Below, piece by piece: positions 50,519 through 58,762 of a stretch of 64,000 nt of DNA. This stretch comes from Ascidiaceihabitans sp029251465. Lineage in GTDB: Bacteria; Pseudomonadota; Alphaproteobacteria; Rhodobacterales; Rhodobacteraceae. Within the stretch, counting starts at the first letter, position 1. Every line of letters begins with the position of its first letter. Below the pieces are notes generated by a model. It had not been told where the DNA came from. It did no database searches and saw only the letters and a program-made list of their open reading frames with translations. Location: positions 3,782,001 to 3,846,000 of the forward strand of contig NZ_CP170633.1 of the NCBI RefSeq assembly GCF_042932805.1, written 5' to 3'. The translations under genes were made by a program, and so were the position numbers.

Positions 50519-53500
50519 ATGACATTTCGCCTTTTTACCGACAAAGACCGCCCCGTACATCTGGGCGGATACCCTTGTGAATTATTGGCGCGGCGGGCAG
50601 ATTTGCCCGATTTATCCAGCGTTCCGCCTATGCCGCAGTTGTTGTTTGAACGACCAGATGCACCGCAATCCATCGTCAATGCGATGCGCGAACACCAAGC
50701 GATGCTGGATGCGATCCGCGATGGATTGGTCAACAAAGCATTGGCTGAAACGCCAAGCGATCCGCAAGAGCGGGCCAACCATCTGAAAGGCTTTGCACAT
50801 TTTTCGGATGCGGCCGTGGTTGGCATTTGCGAACTGCCCACGCAGTCTGTTTTGGACAGGCCATTTGTGAACCCTGACATTGATCGTCTCGCCCATGATC
50901 TAAAAACGCGCCAGACCAAAACACTGGCCTCTGGCATCGATCTGATCATGGCTGATCTGAAGGAATCGATGGAGGCTCCGGCCACCACAATCGACGGTCA
51001 CACGCACGCGTTGGTCTTGTTGTACGAAAACCCGCGTGATCCGGAAATGGACGAAACCGGGTGTGGTTGGATCAAAGATGCGCAGGCCCATCGTGCCTGC
51101 CTGATGGCGTCCGAGGCGGCAATTGTTCTGGCGAATTATTTGCGGCTGTTGGGCTACGATTCTCGTGGGCATACGGGGTCTACGTCGGACGTGGATTTGG
51201 GACAGCTTGCGGTTGCTGCGGGCCTCGCGACTGTCGAAAACGGCGAATTGGTGCACCCCTACATCGGCACGCGTTTTGGTATTGCTGCGGTAACAACCAC
51301 CTTTGCGATGGCGGTGGATCAGCCTTTGGTTCCACTCAAACAACAACCTAAATCTGCCCACGGTATTGCGTGGAAACTGGGCAAAGGGTTTGCAAAAAAC
51401 GCCTTTAACGCGGTTCCGTTTGCCAAGCGTCGCTTTGTTGATGGGGCGCATCCGTTTGAGAAACTCAAGCGTGTGGATGATCCGACAACCTACATCGACG
51501 AGGCGCGTGTTGCGCGTGTTCCAAAGCGCGCCGATTTGTTCGCGCGCGCACAGTTTGGTGACATGGGCAAAACGCTGCAAGACGGGGCCAAAGGCGGGCA
51601 TTACGTGCGCAAAGCAGCCCCTTCGTCTGCGCAACGCCGCGCCTTGGGGGCGTTTGTTTTGCTGCAAGACGGAGAGGCCGCAACGACGCAAACGAAACTG
51701 GATCCACAAGACGCCGCTGAGCTGATCAAAGCTACCAGTTATTTCCTTGGGGCGGACGCTGTTGGCATTTCGCGCTGCCCTGATTGGACGTGGTACAGCC
51801 ACGATGCGACCGGTACGCCGATTGATCCGCCGCACGATCAGGCGATCTCGCTGATCATCGATCAGGGCTATGAAACGATGGAAGGATCGTCAGGCGATGA
51901 CTGGATCGCTGTCGCCCAATCCATGCGCGCCTATTTGCGGTTTTCGTTGGTCGGCGGTGTCATCGCCAAGCAAATCCGCAACCTCGGATACAAGGCCAAA
52001 GCGCACACCGTCATGGACGGCGAAGTGCTGCAACCGCCGCTGTTGTTGCTCAGTGGATTGGGCGAAGTGTCTCGCATCGGCGAGGTCATTCTGAACCCCT
52101 ATCTGGGCCCTCGTTTGAAATCTGGTGCGGTCACCACAGACCTGCCCATGACCCACGACAAACCGATCGATTTCGGGCTGCAAAGCTTTTGTGAATCCTG
52201 CAACAAATGCGCGCGCGAATGTCCGTCAGGGGCGATCACCGCAGGCCCGAAATTGATGTTCAACGGCTACGAGATCTGGAAATCCGACAGTCAGAAATGC
52301 GCGACGTACCGCATCACCACACCCGGCGGCGCGATGTGCGGGCGGTGTATGAAAACCTGCCCGTGGAACCTTGAGGGGATTTTCAAGGAAAAGCCATTTC
52401 GCTGGGCTGCCATGAATTTCCCGAAGGCCGCCCCCGTGCTGGCAAAGCTGGATGATGCAGTCGGAAACGGGTCGTTGAACCCTGTCAAAAAGTGGTGGTG
52501 GGATTTGGAAATCGAAGACGACGGCGGGTACCGTCCGACCAAACGCGCGGTGAATGCCAGATCCCTGCAAACCGATCTGAAATTACGCTACGAGGATCAG
52601 ACGCTCGCTGTGTATCCGGCCCCCTTGGCCCCGCATCCTTACCCCTATCCTGACCCGATGGACCGCGAGGCAGGGATCGAAGCGTACCAAGCGATGATCA
52701 CTGCCGAGGAATACAAAATTCGCCTTGAGAACGGCAGTTTGGGTGACGCTGAACACAAGTACAGGGGCGACACGGACAGCCCGGTGATCCACGTTGAAAT
52801 CACGCTGGCCGAAGACATGGGAACCGGTTTGACCAAGTATGAATTCCGTCCCGTTGGCGGAGGCCAGTTGCCCGAGTGGCAAGCTGGCGCGCATCTGGAT
52901 ATCGTCGTCGCGCCGGAATTTTTGCGCCAGTACTCGATGTCTGGTGACCCTGCGGATCGTTCAAAATATCAGATTGGTGTGCTGCTAGAGGACGAAGGGC
53001 GTGGTGGGTCCAAGTTGCTGCATCGCATTTTCAACGAAGGGCGCAAGGTGTTCATCTCGAAACCGATTAACCACTTTCCGCTGGACGCAGATGCGTCGTT
53101 TTCCCTGCTGATGGGGGGTGGCATCGGGATCACGCCGATGATCGCCATGGCGCATGAATTGCACAAAGCCGGTCGTGATTTTGCCCTGCACTATTCCGGA
53201 CGATCACGGGCGAGCATGGGCTATCTGAATGACCTTGCCGCGATGCCTTGGGTCGACAAGGTTCACTTGCATATCACAGATGAGGACACGCGCGCAGCAC
53301 TCGATCAGATCATGGCCAAAGCGACGCCTGACTGGCACGTCTACACCTGCGGCGCTGATCGCTACATGTCGTCGGTGATGGACGCTGCCGAGGCCGCTGG
53401 TGTGCCCGAAGACGCGCGGCACCTTGAATATTTCTCGGTGCCAGAGGTGCCCGACTACGTGAACCATGACTTTACGCTGAAGCTGGCGAAATCCGGTCAA

Positions 53501-53731
53501 ACGCTGCACGTGCCTGCGGATAAATCCGCAACCGATGTACTGAGTGAACACGGGATCAAGATCGACGTGAAATGCTCTGACGGGATTTGCGGCGTGTGCA
53601 AATGCGGCTTGGTGTCAGGCGATGTGGAACACCGCGATTTCGTACTGTCCAAAGCGCAGCGCGCTGACGCGGTGATCTTATGTCAATCGCGGGCCGCAAC
53701 AAAAGACGGCGTGATCGAAGTCGACCTTTAG
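50519..53731 (+). CDS. Self-sufficient catabolic reductive dehalogenase (RdhA fused to flavin/[2Fe-2S] reductase)
   Basis: 1070 residues from the ATG at 50519. Residues 1 to about 540 are the corrinoid-binding RdhA core with two similar halves (VHPYIGTRFGIAAVTT near 245, LNPYLGPRLKSGAVTT near 525), matching the internal duplication of RdhA/CblC folds. Two [4Fe-4S] clusters follow (C558-C561-C564-C568; C594, C607-C610-C614). The C-terminal third is a phthalate-dioxygenase-reductase-like module: flavin motif RQYS at 803, NAD(P)H motif GGGIGITPM near 866, and plant-type [2Fe-2S] cysteines C1019, C1024, C1027, C1055. No Tat signal, so cytoplasmic. Organisation is that of BhbA-type aerobic dehalogenases. 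It lies 36 bp after hpaH and overlaps convergent maiA by 4 nt. Substrate unproven; a halogenated hydroxyphenylacetate is inferred from context. Confidence 0.85.
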   Translation: MTFRLFTDKDRPVHLGGYPCELLARRADLPDLSSVPPMPQLLFERPDAPQSIVNAMREHQAMLDAIRDGLVNKALAETPSDPQERANHLKGFAHFSDAAVVGICELPTQSVLDRPFVNPDIDRLAHDLKTRQTKTLASGIDLIMADLKESMEAPATTIDGHTHALVLLYENPRDPEMDETGCGWIKDAQAHRACLMASEAAIVLANYLRLLGYDSRGHTGSTSDVDLGQLAVAAGLATVENGELVHPYIGTRFGIAAVTTTFAMAVDQPLVPLKQQPKSAHGIAWKLGKGFAKNAFNAVPFAKRRFVDGAHPFEKLKRVDDPTTYIDEARVARVPKRADLFARAQFGDMGKTLQDGAKGGHYVRKAAPSSAQRRALGAFVLLQDGEAATTQTKLDPQDAAELIKATSYFLGADAVGISRCPDWTWYSHDATGTPIDPPHDQAISLIIDQGYETMEGSSGDDWIAVAQSMRAYLRFSLVGGVIAKQIRNLGYKAKAHTVMDGEVLQPPLLLLSGLGEVSRIGEVILNPYLGPRLKSGAVTTDLPMTHDKPIDFGLQSFCESCNKCARECPSGAITAGPKLMFNGYEIWKSDSQKCATYRITTPGGAMCGRCMKTCPWNLEGIFKEKPFRWAAMNFPKAAPVLAKLDDAVGNGSLNPVKKWWWDLEIEDDGGYRPTKRAVNARSLQTDLKLRYEDQTLAVYPAPLAPHPYPYPDPMDREAGIEAYQAMITAEEYKIRLENGSLGDAEHKYRGDTDSPVIHVEITLAEDMGTGLTKYEFRPVGGGQLPEWQAGAHLDIVVAPEFLRQYSMSGDPADRSKYQIGVLLEDEGRGGSKLLHRIFNEGRKVFISKPINHFPLDADASFSLLMGGGIGITPMIAMAHELHKAGRDFALHYSGRSRASMGYLNDLAAMPWVDKVHLHITDEDTRAALDQIMAKATPDWHVYTCGADRYMSSVMDAAEAAGVPEDARHLEYFSVPEVPDYVNHDFTLKLAKSGQTLHVPADKSATDVLSEHGIKIDVKCSDGICGVCKCGLVSGDVEHRDFVLSKAQRADAVILCQSRAATKDGVIEVDL

Positions 53732-54345
53732 TCGGCGGGGTAGGCCGCCTTGAACGCGTCCAGTTTGGCACAGGCTGTTTGAACGGCATTGATGCGCGGC
53801 AAATCGGAATAATCCGCACCCCAACGGGTGGCGTTGTACAGCTGCGGCATCAGGCAAATATCGGCCAAACCGGGTGTGTGTCCGCACGCAAACGGGGCAC
53901 CGTCATGCTCCGCGATAAGCGCTTCAAACGCTTGCAAACCGGGGCGGATAAAGTGACGCATCCAGTCGGTGCGCGCAGGGTCTTGGCCGCCTGTCGCGTG
54001 CCCGACAACAGACAGATTGCAGACCGGATGCAGGTCGACCGCGATGGCGTGCGCGGCGGCTTGAACCTTGGCGCGGCTCGCAGGATCGGCGGGCAGCAAC
54101 CCCATTTTGCGGGTGGTATCGAGGTACTCCAAGATCGCGAGCGATTGCGTGAACCGATGCCCGTCAATGTCCAGCACGGGCACTAGGCCCTGCGGATTGC
54201 GCGCCAGATGCGCGTCTGATCGGTGCGCTTTTTCCAGCAGGTTCACAGTCTCGATCCGGTAGTCGATACCCGCCAGATTTAGCGCAATGCGCACGCGGTA
54301 GCTGGCAGATGATTTCGGGTAATCCCAAAGAATAGTTTCGCTCAT
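53728..54345 (-). CDS. maiA: Maleylacetoacetate isomerase (zeta GST)
   Basis: 205 residues with the zeta-class signature SSASYRVRIALNLAGI (SSxxxR/VRIAL) that binds glutathione, NPQGLVPVLDIDG, and helical C-domain FACGHTPGLADICLMPQ. It converts maleylacetoacetate to fumarylacetoacetate, the step between HmgA and FahA encoded to the right. Last gene of the leftward homogentisate operon; overlaps the DUF2783 stop by 4 nt. Confidence 0.88.
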   Translation of the reverse strand: MSETILWDYPKSSASYRVRIALNLAGIDYRIETVNLLEKAHRSDAHLARNPQGLVPVLDIDGHRFTQSLAILEYLDTTRKMGLLPADPASRAKVQAAAHAIAVDLHPVCNLSVVGHATGGQDPARTDWMRHFIRPGLQAFEALIAEHDGAPFACGHTPGLADICLMPQLYNATRWGADYSDLPRINAVQTACAKLDAFKAAYPAD

Positions 54346-54524
54346 TTCGCGGCCTCCAATGCGGCGCGCAGCACGTCGCGATCACCAATTTCGTTGCACA
54401 AGACAAGGATCAAGCGGGCGTTATAAGCATCACTTTGCTCCTTGGTTAACCCTTCGTGGGCGCGGATCAATTCGTCGTAAAATCCGTCAGGGTCGGCGAT
54501 GTTCGGATCAAGATTCAACGGCAT
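54342..54524 (-). CDS. DUF2783-family small protein
   Basis: 60 residues (MPLNLDPNIADPDGFYDELI, EGLTKEQSDAYNARLILVLCNEIGDRDVLRAAL), recognised as DUF2783, a family of unknown function found next to aromatic flavin monooxygenases. The start overlaps the monooxygenase stop by 1 nt, and the stop overlaps maiA. It may be an accessory or stabilising subunit of the monooxygenase (inference). Confidence 0.75.
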   Translation of the reverse strand: MPLNLDPNIADPDGFYDELIRAHEGLTKEQSDAYNARLILVLCNEIGDRDVLRAALEAAK

Positions 54525-56149
54525 CAGGCACCCTTTCCAATTGCGGTTTTGATCGCAGTTTTGATCGCGTCCGCGTCATAATTTGGCCAGCGGGCGACGA
54601 CATGCTGATCGGGACGGATCAGGTAAATTGCCTGCGGTGCATCACCCAAATAGCGCGCATGCATTTGTTCATTTGGTTCAGTGACGTGGACGATCTTTGT
54701 ACCGATGCCTTCGGCTGAAACTGATGCTGGCGCGGGCCCGCCAAAGGCCAAAATCGTGAACTGCCCGCCAAGGTGATCCAGCAGAAACCCGTCTTGATAA
54801 GACGCATCAACGCAGGGCGCGCCGGGGCGTGAAATGGGCGGACCATTCAGCGCGTCTTCACCAAACAACGCGAACCCAACATAGCTGCAGGGCACGGACA
54901 ATCGGCCAGAGTTGACCAAGGGGCGCGCAAACGGATGCTTGCTGGCCAACGTCAAAACGGCGTCACGGAACGTGCGGCTGACCTCTGTTTTTGGCGTCAT
55001 GAAATCGGTTGCGCGGGATGAATTCAGAATGTTTTCGTCGGCACCATGTTCACGCTCAGTCGCGTAGGAATCCAGCAAGGTTTCGGGGGCGGTACCCTTC
55101 AAAACCAAATCCAGCTTCCAGCCCAAATTGTCTGCGTCTTGGACGCCTGAATTGGCGCCACGTGCACCGAACGGCGACACTTGGTGGGCGCTGTCACCGG
55201 CAAACAACACTGGTCCATGGCGAAAGGTTTCCATGCGCCGACACTGAAATGTGTAGATCGATGTCCATTCAAGTTCGTAGTCGGGAATGCTGCCCGATTG
55301 GCTGGACAGCATGGCGTCAACACGAGTGCGGATGCGCTCTGGGTCCAGTTCTTTTTCGCGGTCGATGTCCCAGCCTAACTGGAAATCGATGCGCCAAATG
55401 TCGTCGGGTTGCTTGTGCAACAAGGCGGATTGGCCGGCGCCCTCGAACGGCGGTTCAAACCAGAACCAGCGTTCTGTCGGGAAATCGGCTTTCATTTTGA
55501 CGTCCGCGATCAGGAAATTATCTTCGAACACACGGCCGTCAAACGACAGACCCATCATGTCGCGCAGCGGTGATCTGGCCCCGTCACAGGCGATCAAGTA
55601 GCCGGCTTCGATCTGGTAAATGCCATCGGGTGTGTCGACGTCCAGCGTCGAATAGGTGTCGTGAACAGTCAGGCCAGACACTTGATTGCGGCCGCGCAAT
55701 TCGATGGGTGCGCCGTCTGCTTGAGCGAGGTTGATCGCGTCCACAAGGTAGCGTTCAAAGTAGGGTTGTTGCAGGTTGATGAAGGCCGGATTGCGGTGGC
55801 CGTCTTCGGGGCTGAGGTTGAAATCAAACAGTTTGCCGTCGCCGTGAAAGACTTTTCCGACGTTCCAAACGACGCCTTTTTTGACCATCGGACCACTGGC
55901 CCCAAGACGGTTGGCGACATCCAGCGTGCGTTTGGCAAAACAGATCGCACGGCTACCTTGGCCGGCACCGTCGTGGTCATCAAGCACCAGAACAGGCGTG
56001 CCTTTTTGCCCCAGATCCAGCGCAAGCGCGAGGCCAACTGGGCCCCCACCAACGATCACAACCGGATGGCGGGCAGGCGGTAAATCCTGCGCCGCGACCT
56101 TTTCATAAGGGTAAAGCTTGAATGCGGTTTCGTAGCGTACTGCGACCAT
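54524..56149 (-). CDS. Class A FAD-dependent aromatic monooxygenase (MhpA/PheA-like)
   Basis: 541 residues: FAD motif PVVIVGGGPVGLALALDLGQKG, the mid-protein DGARSPLRDMMGL, and FAGDSAHQVSPFGARGANSGVQDADNLGWKL. A C-terminal thioredoxin-like domain is typical of phenol hydroxylases of this class. In this operon it may hydroxylate 3-hydroxyphenylacetate or a related phenol to homogentisate, feeding hmgA. The substrate is not determined by the sequence. It differs from pobA (60688-61857) in length and family branch. Confidence 0.78.
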   Translation of the reverse strand: MVAVRYETAFKLYPYEKVAAQDLPPARHPVVIVGGGPVGLALALDLGQKGTPVLVLDDHDGAGQGSRAICFAKRTLDVANRLGASGPMVKKGVVWNVGKVFHGDGKLFDFNLSPEDGHRNPAFINLQQPYFERYLVDAINLAQADGAPIELRGRNQVSGLTVHDTYSTLDVDTPDGIYQIEAGYLIACDGARSPLRDMMGLSFDGRVFEDNFLIADVKMKADFPTERWFWFEPPFEGAGQSALLHKQPDDIWRIDFQLGWDIDREKELDPERIRTRVDAMLSSQSGSIPDYELEWTSIYTFQCRRMETFRHGPVLFAGDSAHQVSPFGARGANSGVQDADNLGWKLDLVLKGTAPETLLDSYATEREHGADENILNSSRATDFMTPKTEVSRTFRDAVLTLASKHPFARPLVNSGRLSVPCSYVGFALFGEDALNGPPISRPGAPCVDASYQDGFLLDHLGGQFTILAFGGPAPASVSAEGIGTKIVHVTEPNEQMHARYLGDAPQAIYLIRPDQHVVARWPNYDADAIKTAIKTAIGKGA

Positions 56150-56162
56150 GTCGGGCTCCTAA

Positions 56163-56438
56163 TCAATCACTGCTTTCGGTGCCGTTGGTGTCGGCTTCAT
56201 CCGGGTTTTCAAGCATTTCTGTGACGTTTTCTGTGTCGGGATCCACCTCGCCATCTTCCTCAAGGTTACGGCGCAATTTTTGAGGGCTCAGTCCGATGGT
56301 TGCTGCGAAAAAACTGGACGCAGCCAAAGTCGGAACCACCCACACCATTTTATCCGTCAAAGCCGCAGCCGTGTATGAAGGGATCAAAACAATTGATGCT
56401 TTCAAAACAGCCGTTTTGATGTGGAGAAGCTCTGCCAC
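56163..56438 (-). CDS. Small membrane protein of the homogentisate operon
   Basis: 91 residues from a GTG at 56438, immediately after the MBL stop (56440), with AGGG a few bases upstream. One or two hydrophobic segments (LKASIVLIPSYTAAALTD, VWVVPTLAASSFFAATIGL) are followed by an acidic tail (DGEVDPDTENVTEMLENPDEAD). The frame also reaches 56510 inside the MBL gene, which I reject as a start. Function unknown. Confidence 0.5.
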   Translation of the reverse strand: MAELLHIKTAVLKASIVLIPSYTAAALTDKMVWVVPTLAASSFFAATIGLSPQKLRRNLEEDGEVDPDTENVTEMLENPDEADTNGTESSD

Positions 56439-56439
56439 T

Positions 56440-57390
56440 CTAGCCCTGCAACTCAGCCCACATTTCCAGATCGCGTTTGTCGGTCCAGATGCGTGGGTGG
56501 TCGATGCCACGGGCCTCGTCGTAGGCGCGCGAGACGTTGAACGGCAAGCAGTGTTCGTAGATCGCGTAGTCCTTGAATTTTGGATCGCAGCTTTCGCGGA
56601 CAGCGTCCCATGCGTCTTTTAGTGATCCGTTGCGCGCGGCGACGCGGGCTGCTGGCGCGTAAGTTGAATCGACGAATTCGCGGGTGGATTCGATGGCGCG
56701 TTCGACTGCGTCTTTGCCAACCAGCGCGTCGCCGCGACCGGGCGCAATTGCATCGACGTCAAAGGACGCGATGTTGTCCAGCGTGTGGCCCCATTCGTTG
56801 AAATACCCGTCACCGCAGTAGCAGGCAGAGTGGTCTTCGACGATGTCGCCCGTGAACATGACGTTTTCGTCTGGCACGTGGATGACAATGTCGCCTGCGG
56901 TGTGCGCGCGTCCGACGTGCATTAAATCGATGCGGCGGTTGCCCAGATAGACGGTCATGGCATCGTTAAATGTTTGGGTCGGGTAGGTCAGGCCGGGGAT
57001 GGATTCGTAGCCTTCGAACAGGCGGGGAAAGCGTTGGAATTCGCTGTCCCAGTCTTCTTGGCCGCGCTCCATCACCATTCCGCGGGCGGTTTCGCCCATG
57101 ATGATTTGTTCAGCACCGTAAGCGGATGCGCCCAAAACGCGGACAGCGTGATAGTGGGTCAGGACCACGTGGCTGATTGGTTTGTCGGTGATCGAACGCA
57201 CCTTTTCGATGACCTTGTTGGCGAGGCGCGGCGTTGCCTGTGCCTCGACGATCATAACGCTTTCGTCACCGATGATGACGCCAGAGTTCGGGTCACCTTC
57301 GGCGGTGAACGCCCACAGGTCCTTGCCGATTTCGTCAAAAGTGATTTTCTTTTCAGTCATGTCGCCTTGGGATGCGAATGCTTTGGCCAT
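56440..57390 (-). CDS. MBL-fold protein with a degenerate metal motif
   Basis: 316 residues of metallo-beta-lactamase fold, with VMFTGDIVEDH and VGRAHTAGDIVIHVP in place. The first metal motif, normally HxHxDH, reads H79-Y-H81-A-V-R84, lacking the Asp and third His. It may bind one metal or act by another mechanism. It sits between fahA and the small membrane protein in the homogentisate operon. Enzymatic role unknown; thioester or lactone hydrolysis would be typical of the fold. Confidence 0.75.
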   Translation of the reverse strand: MAKAFASQGDMTEKKITFDEIGKDLWAFTAEGDPNSGVIIGDESVMIVEAQATPRLANKVIEKVRSITDKPISHVVLTHYHAVRVLGASAYGAEQIIMGETARGMVMERGQEDWDSEFQRFPRLFEGYESIPGLTYPTQTFNDAMTVYLGNRRIDLMHVGRAHTAGDIVIHVPDENVMFTGDIVEDHSACYCGDGYFNEWGHTLDNIASFDVDAIAPGRGDALVGKDAVERAIESTREFVDSTYAPAARVAARNGSLKDAWDAVRESCDPKFKDYAIYEHCLPFNVSRAYDEARGIDHPRIWTDKRDLEMWAELQG

Positions 57391-57457
57391 TTTGGTTTCC
57401 TTTGTGCACGGAGGTCGGGTTGGACCCTCCGGGGGGAGTATTTTTGATCAGAACAAA

Positions 57458-58711
57458 TCAGGGATGTTTGACTGCCGGGAGGATTGTGCCTGTGCAATCG
57501 CCAAAGCCGATTTGGTAACCGTCGCCAATTGCCGCGCCGCGCAAGGTCAGAGTGTCGCCGTCCTCAATGAAGGTGCGTGTCTCGCCTGTGTCCAGCGTGA
57601 AGGGTTCGCGGCCTGCCCAGCTGACTTCCATCAGGGATCCGTATTCGGATTTTTCGGGGCCAGAGATCGTGCCTGAACCTAGCAAATCGCCTGCGTTCAT
57701 CGCGCAGCCGCCGATGGCGTGGTGGCACAGTTGTTCGGCTGCAGAATAATACATCCGGTTGTAGTTGGTTTTGGTGAGGGCCGTTGCGTGGTCGGCACCG
57801 TTTGGCTGCATAAGTACCTCAAGTTCAATGTCGTACAGACCGTCAACGGTGCCGTTGAGGTAGGGCAGTAGTTCTTTTTCACGTGCTGGCGTCGGCGCGC
57901 GGAATGGCTCTAGCGCGGCGGCTGTCACGATCCAAGGCGAGATAGACGTGCCGAACGCTTTGCCTTGGAATGGGCCGAGCGGTTGGTATTCCCACCCTTG
58001 AATGTCGCGTGCCGACCAGTCGTTCAGCAGCACGTAACCAAAGATCATTTTGTCGGCTTCATCGACGGTGATCGGCTGACCTAGCTTGGACGGTGTGCCG
58101 ACGATTGCGCCCATTTCCAGTTCGATATCCAAACGTTTGGTCGGGCCAAAACTAGGCATCTCTGCGTCTGGCGCTTTGGTCTGCCCATTCGGGCGGTGTA
58201 GATCTGTGCCAGAGACAACAACCGACGATGCGCGCCCGTTGTAGCCGATCGGAATGTGCAGCCAGTTGGCAGGCAAATCAGGGGACCCACGCAGGATCGC
58301 GCCCATGTTCGCCGCATGCTGACGGCCTGCGTAAAAGTCGGTGTATTCGGACACCAACAGCGGCATGTGCAATTGAACGTCAGCCAGCTTCACCAGGTGC
58401 GGTTCGACCAAGGCTTGATCCGCGGATCCCTCAGCGAGCAGCTCTGTCAGGCGCGCGCGCAGGGTCGCCCAAACGTCTGGTCCCAGCTCCATCACGTCAT
58501 TCCAGAACGGCAGATCAAAGGCGTCGTCCTCGTCGATGCCAATCAATCCAGCCTCTTCGACAGCGGCCATATCAAGGATCATATCACCAATCGCAACACC
58601 ACAGCGAGGATCGGAATCACCAATCGAAAACACGCCGTACGGCAGGTTGTTCAGCGGAAAGGGCGTCGTGTCGGAATTTGCTGAGGTGACCCAGCTTTTC
58701 ATCAGTGGCAT
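57458..58711 (-). CDS. fahA: Fumarylacetoacetase
   Basis: 417 residues from the ATG at 58711 (AGGA 6 nt upstream; an extended frame to 58759 lacks a ribosome site). Family landmarks: SEYTDFYAGRQHAANMG near the calcium/His site, DIELEMGAIVG, NDWSARDIQGWEYQPLGPFQGKAFGTSISPW and GTISGPEKSEYGSLMEVSW. It hydrolyses fumarylacetoacetate to fumarate and acetoacetate. The gene follows hmgA by 51 bp. Confidence 0.92.
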   Translation of the reverse strand: MPLMKSWVTSANSDTTPFPLNNLPYGVFSIGDSDPRCGVAIGDMILDMAAVEEAGLIGIDEDDAFDLPFWNDVMELGPDVWATLRARLTELLAEGSADQALVEPHLVKLADVQLHMPLLVSEYTDFYAGRQHAANMGAILRGSPDLPANWLHIPIGYNGRASSVVVSGTDLHRPNGQTKAPDAEMPSFGPTKRLDIELEMGAIVGTPSKLGQPITVDEADKMIFGYVLLNDWSARDIQGWEYQPLGPFQGKAFGTSISPWIVTAAALEPFRAPTPAREKELLPYLNGTVDGLYDIELEVLMQPNGADHATALTKTNYNRMYYSAAEQLCHHAIGGCAMNAGDLLGSGTISGPEKSEYGSLMEVSWAGREPFTLDTGETRTFIEDGDTLTLRGAAIGDGYQIGFGDCTGTILPAVKHP

Positions 58712-58762
58712 GTGGTGTCCTAAATTATGATGCGAGTAAGGTGGATCTCGATCCACCATCGG

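Noticed and set aside
50900..51835. Open frame of about 310 codons on the - strand
   Set aside because: Antisense shadow of the reductive dehalogenase; arginine-rich and featureless.
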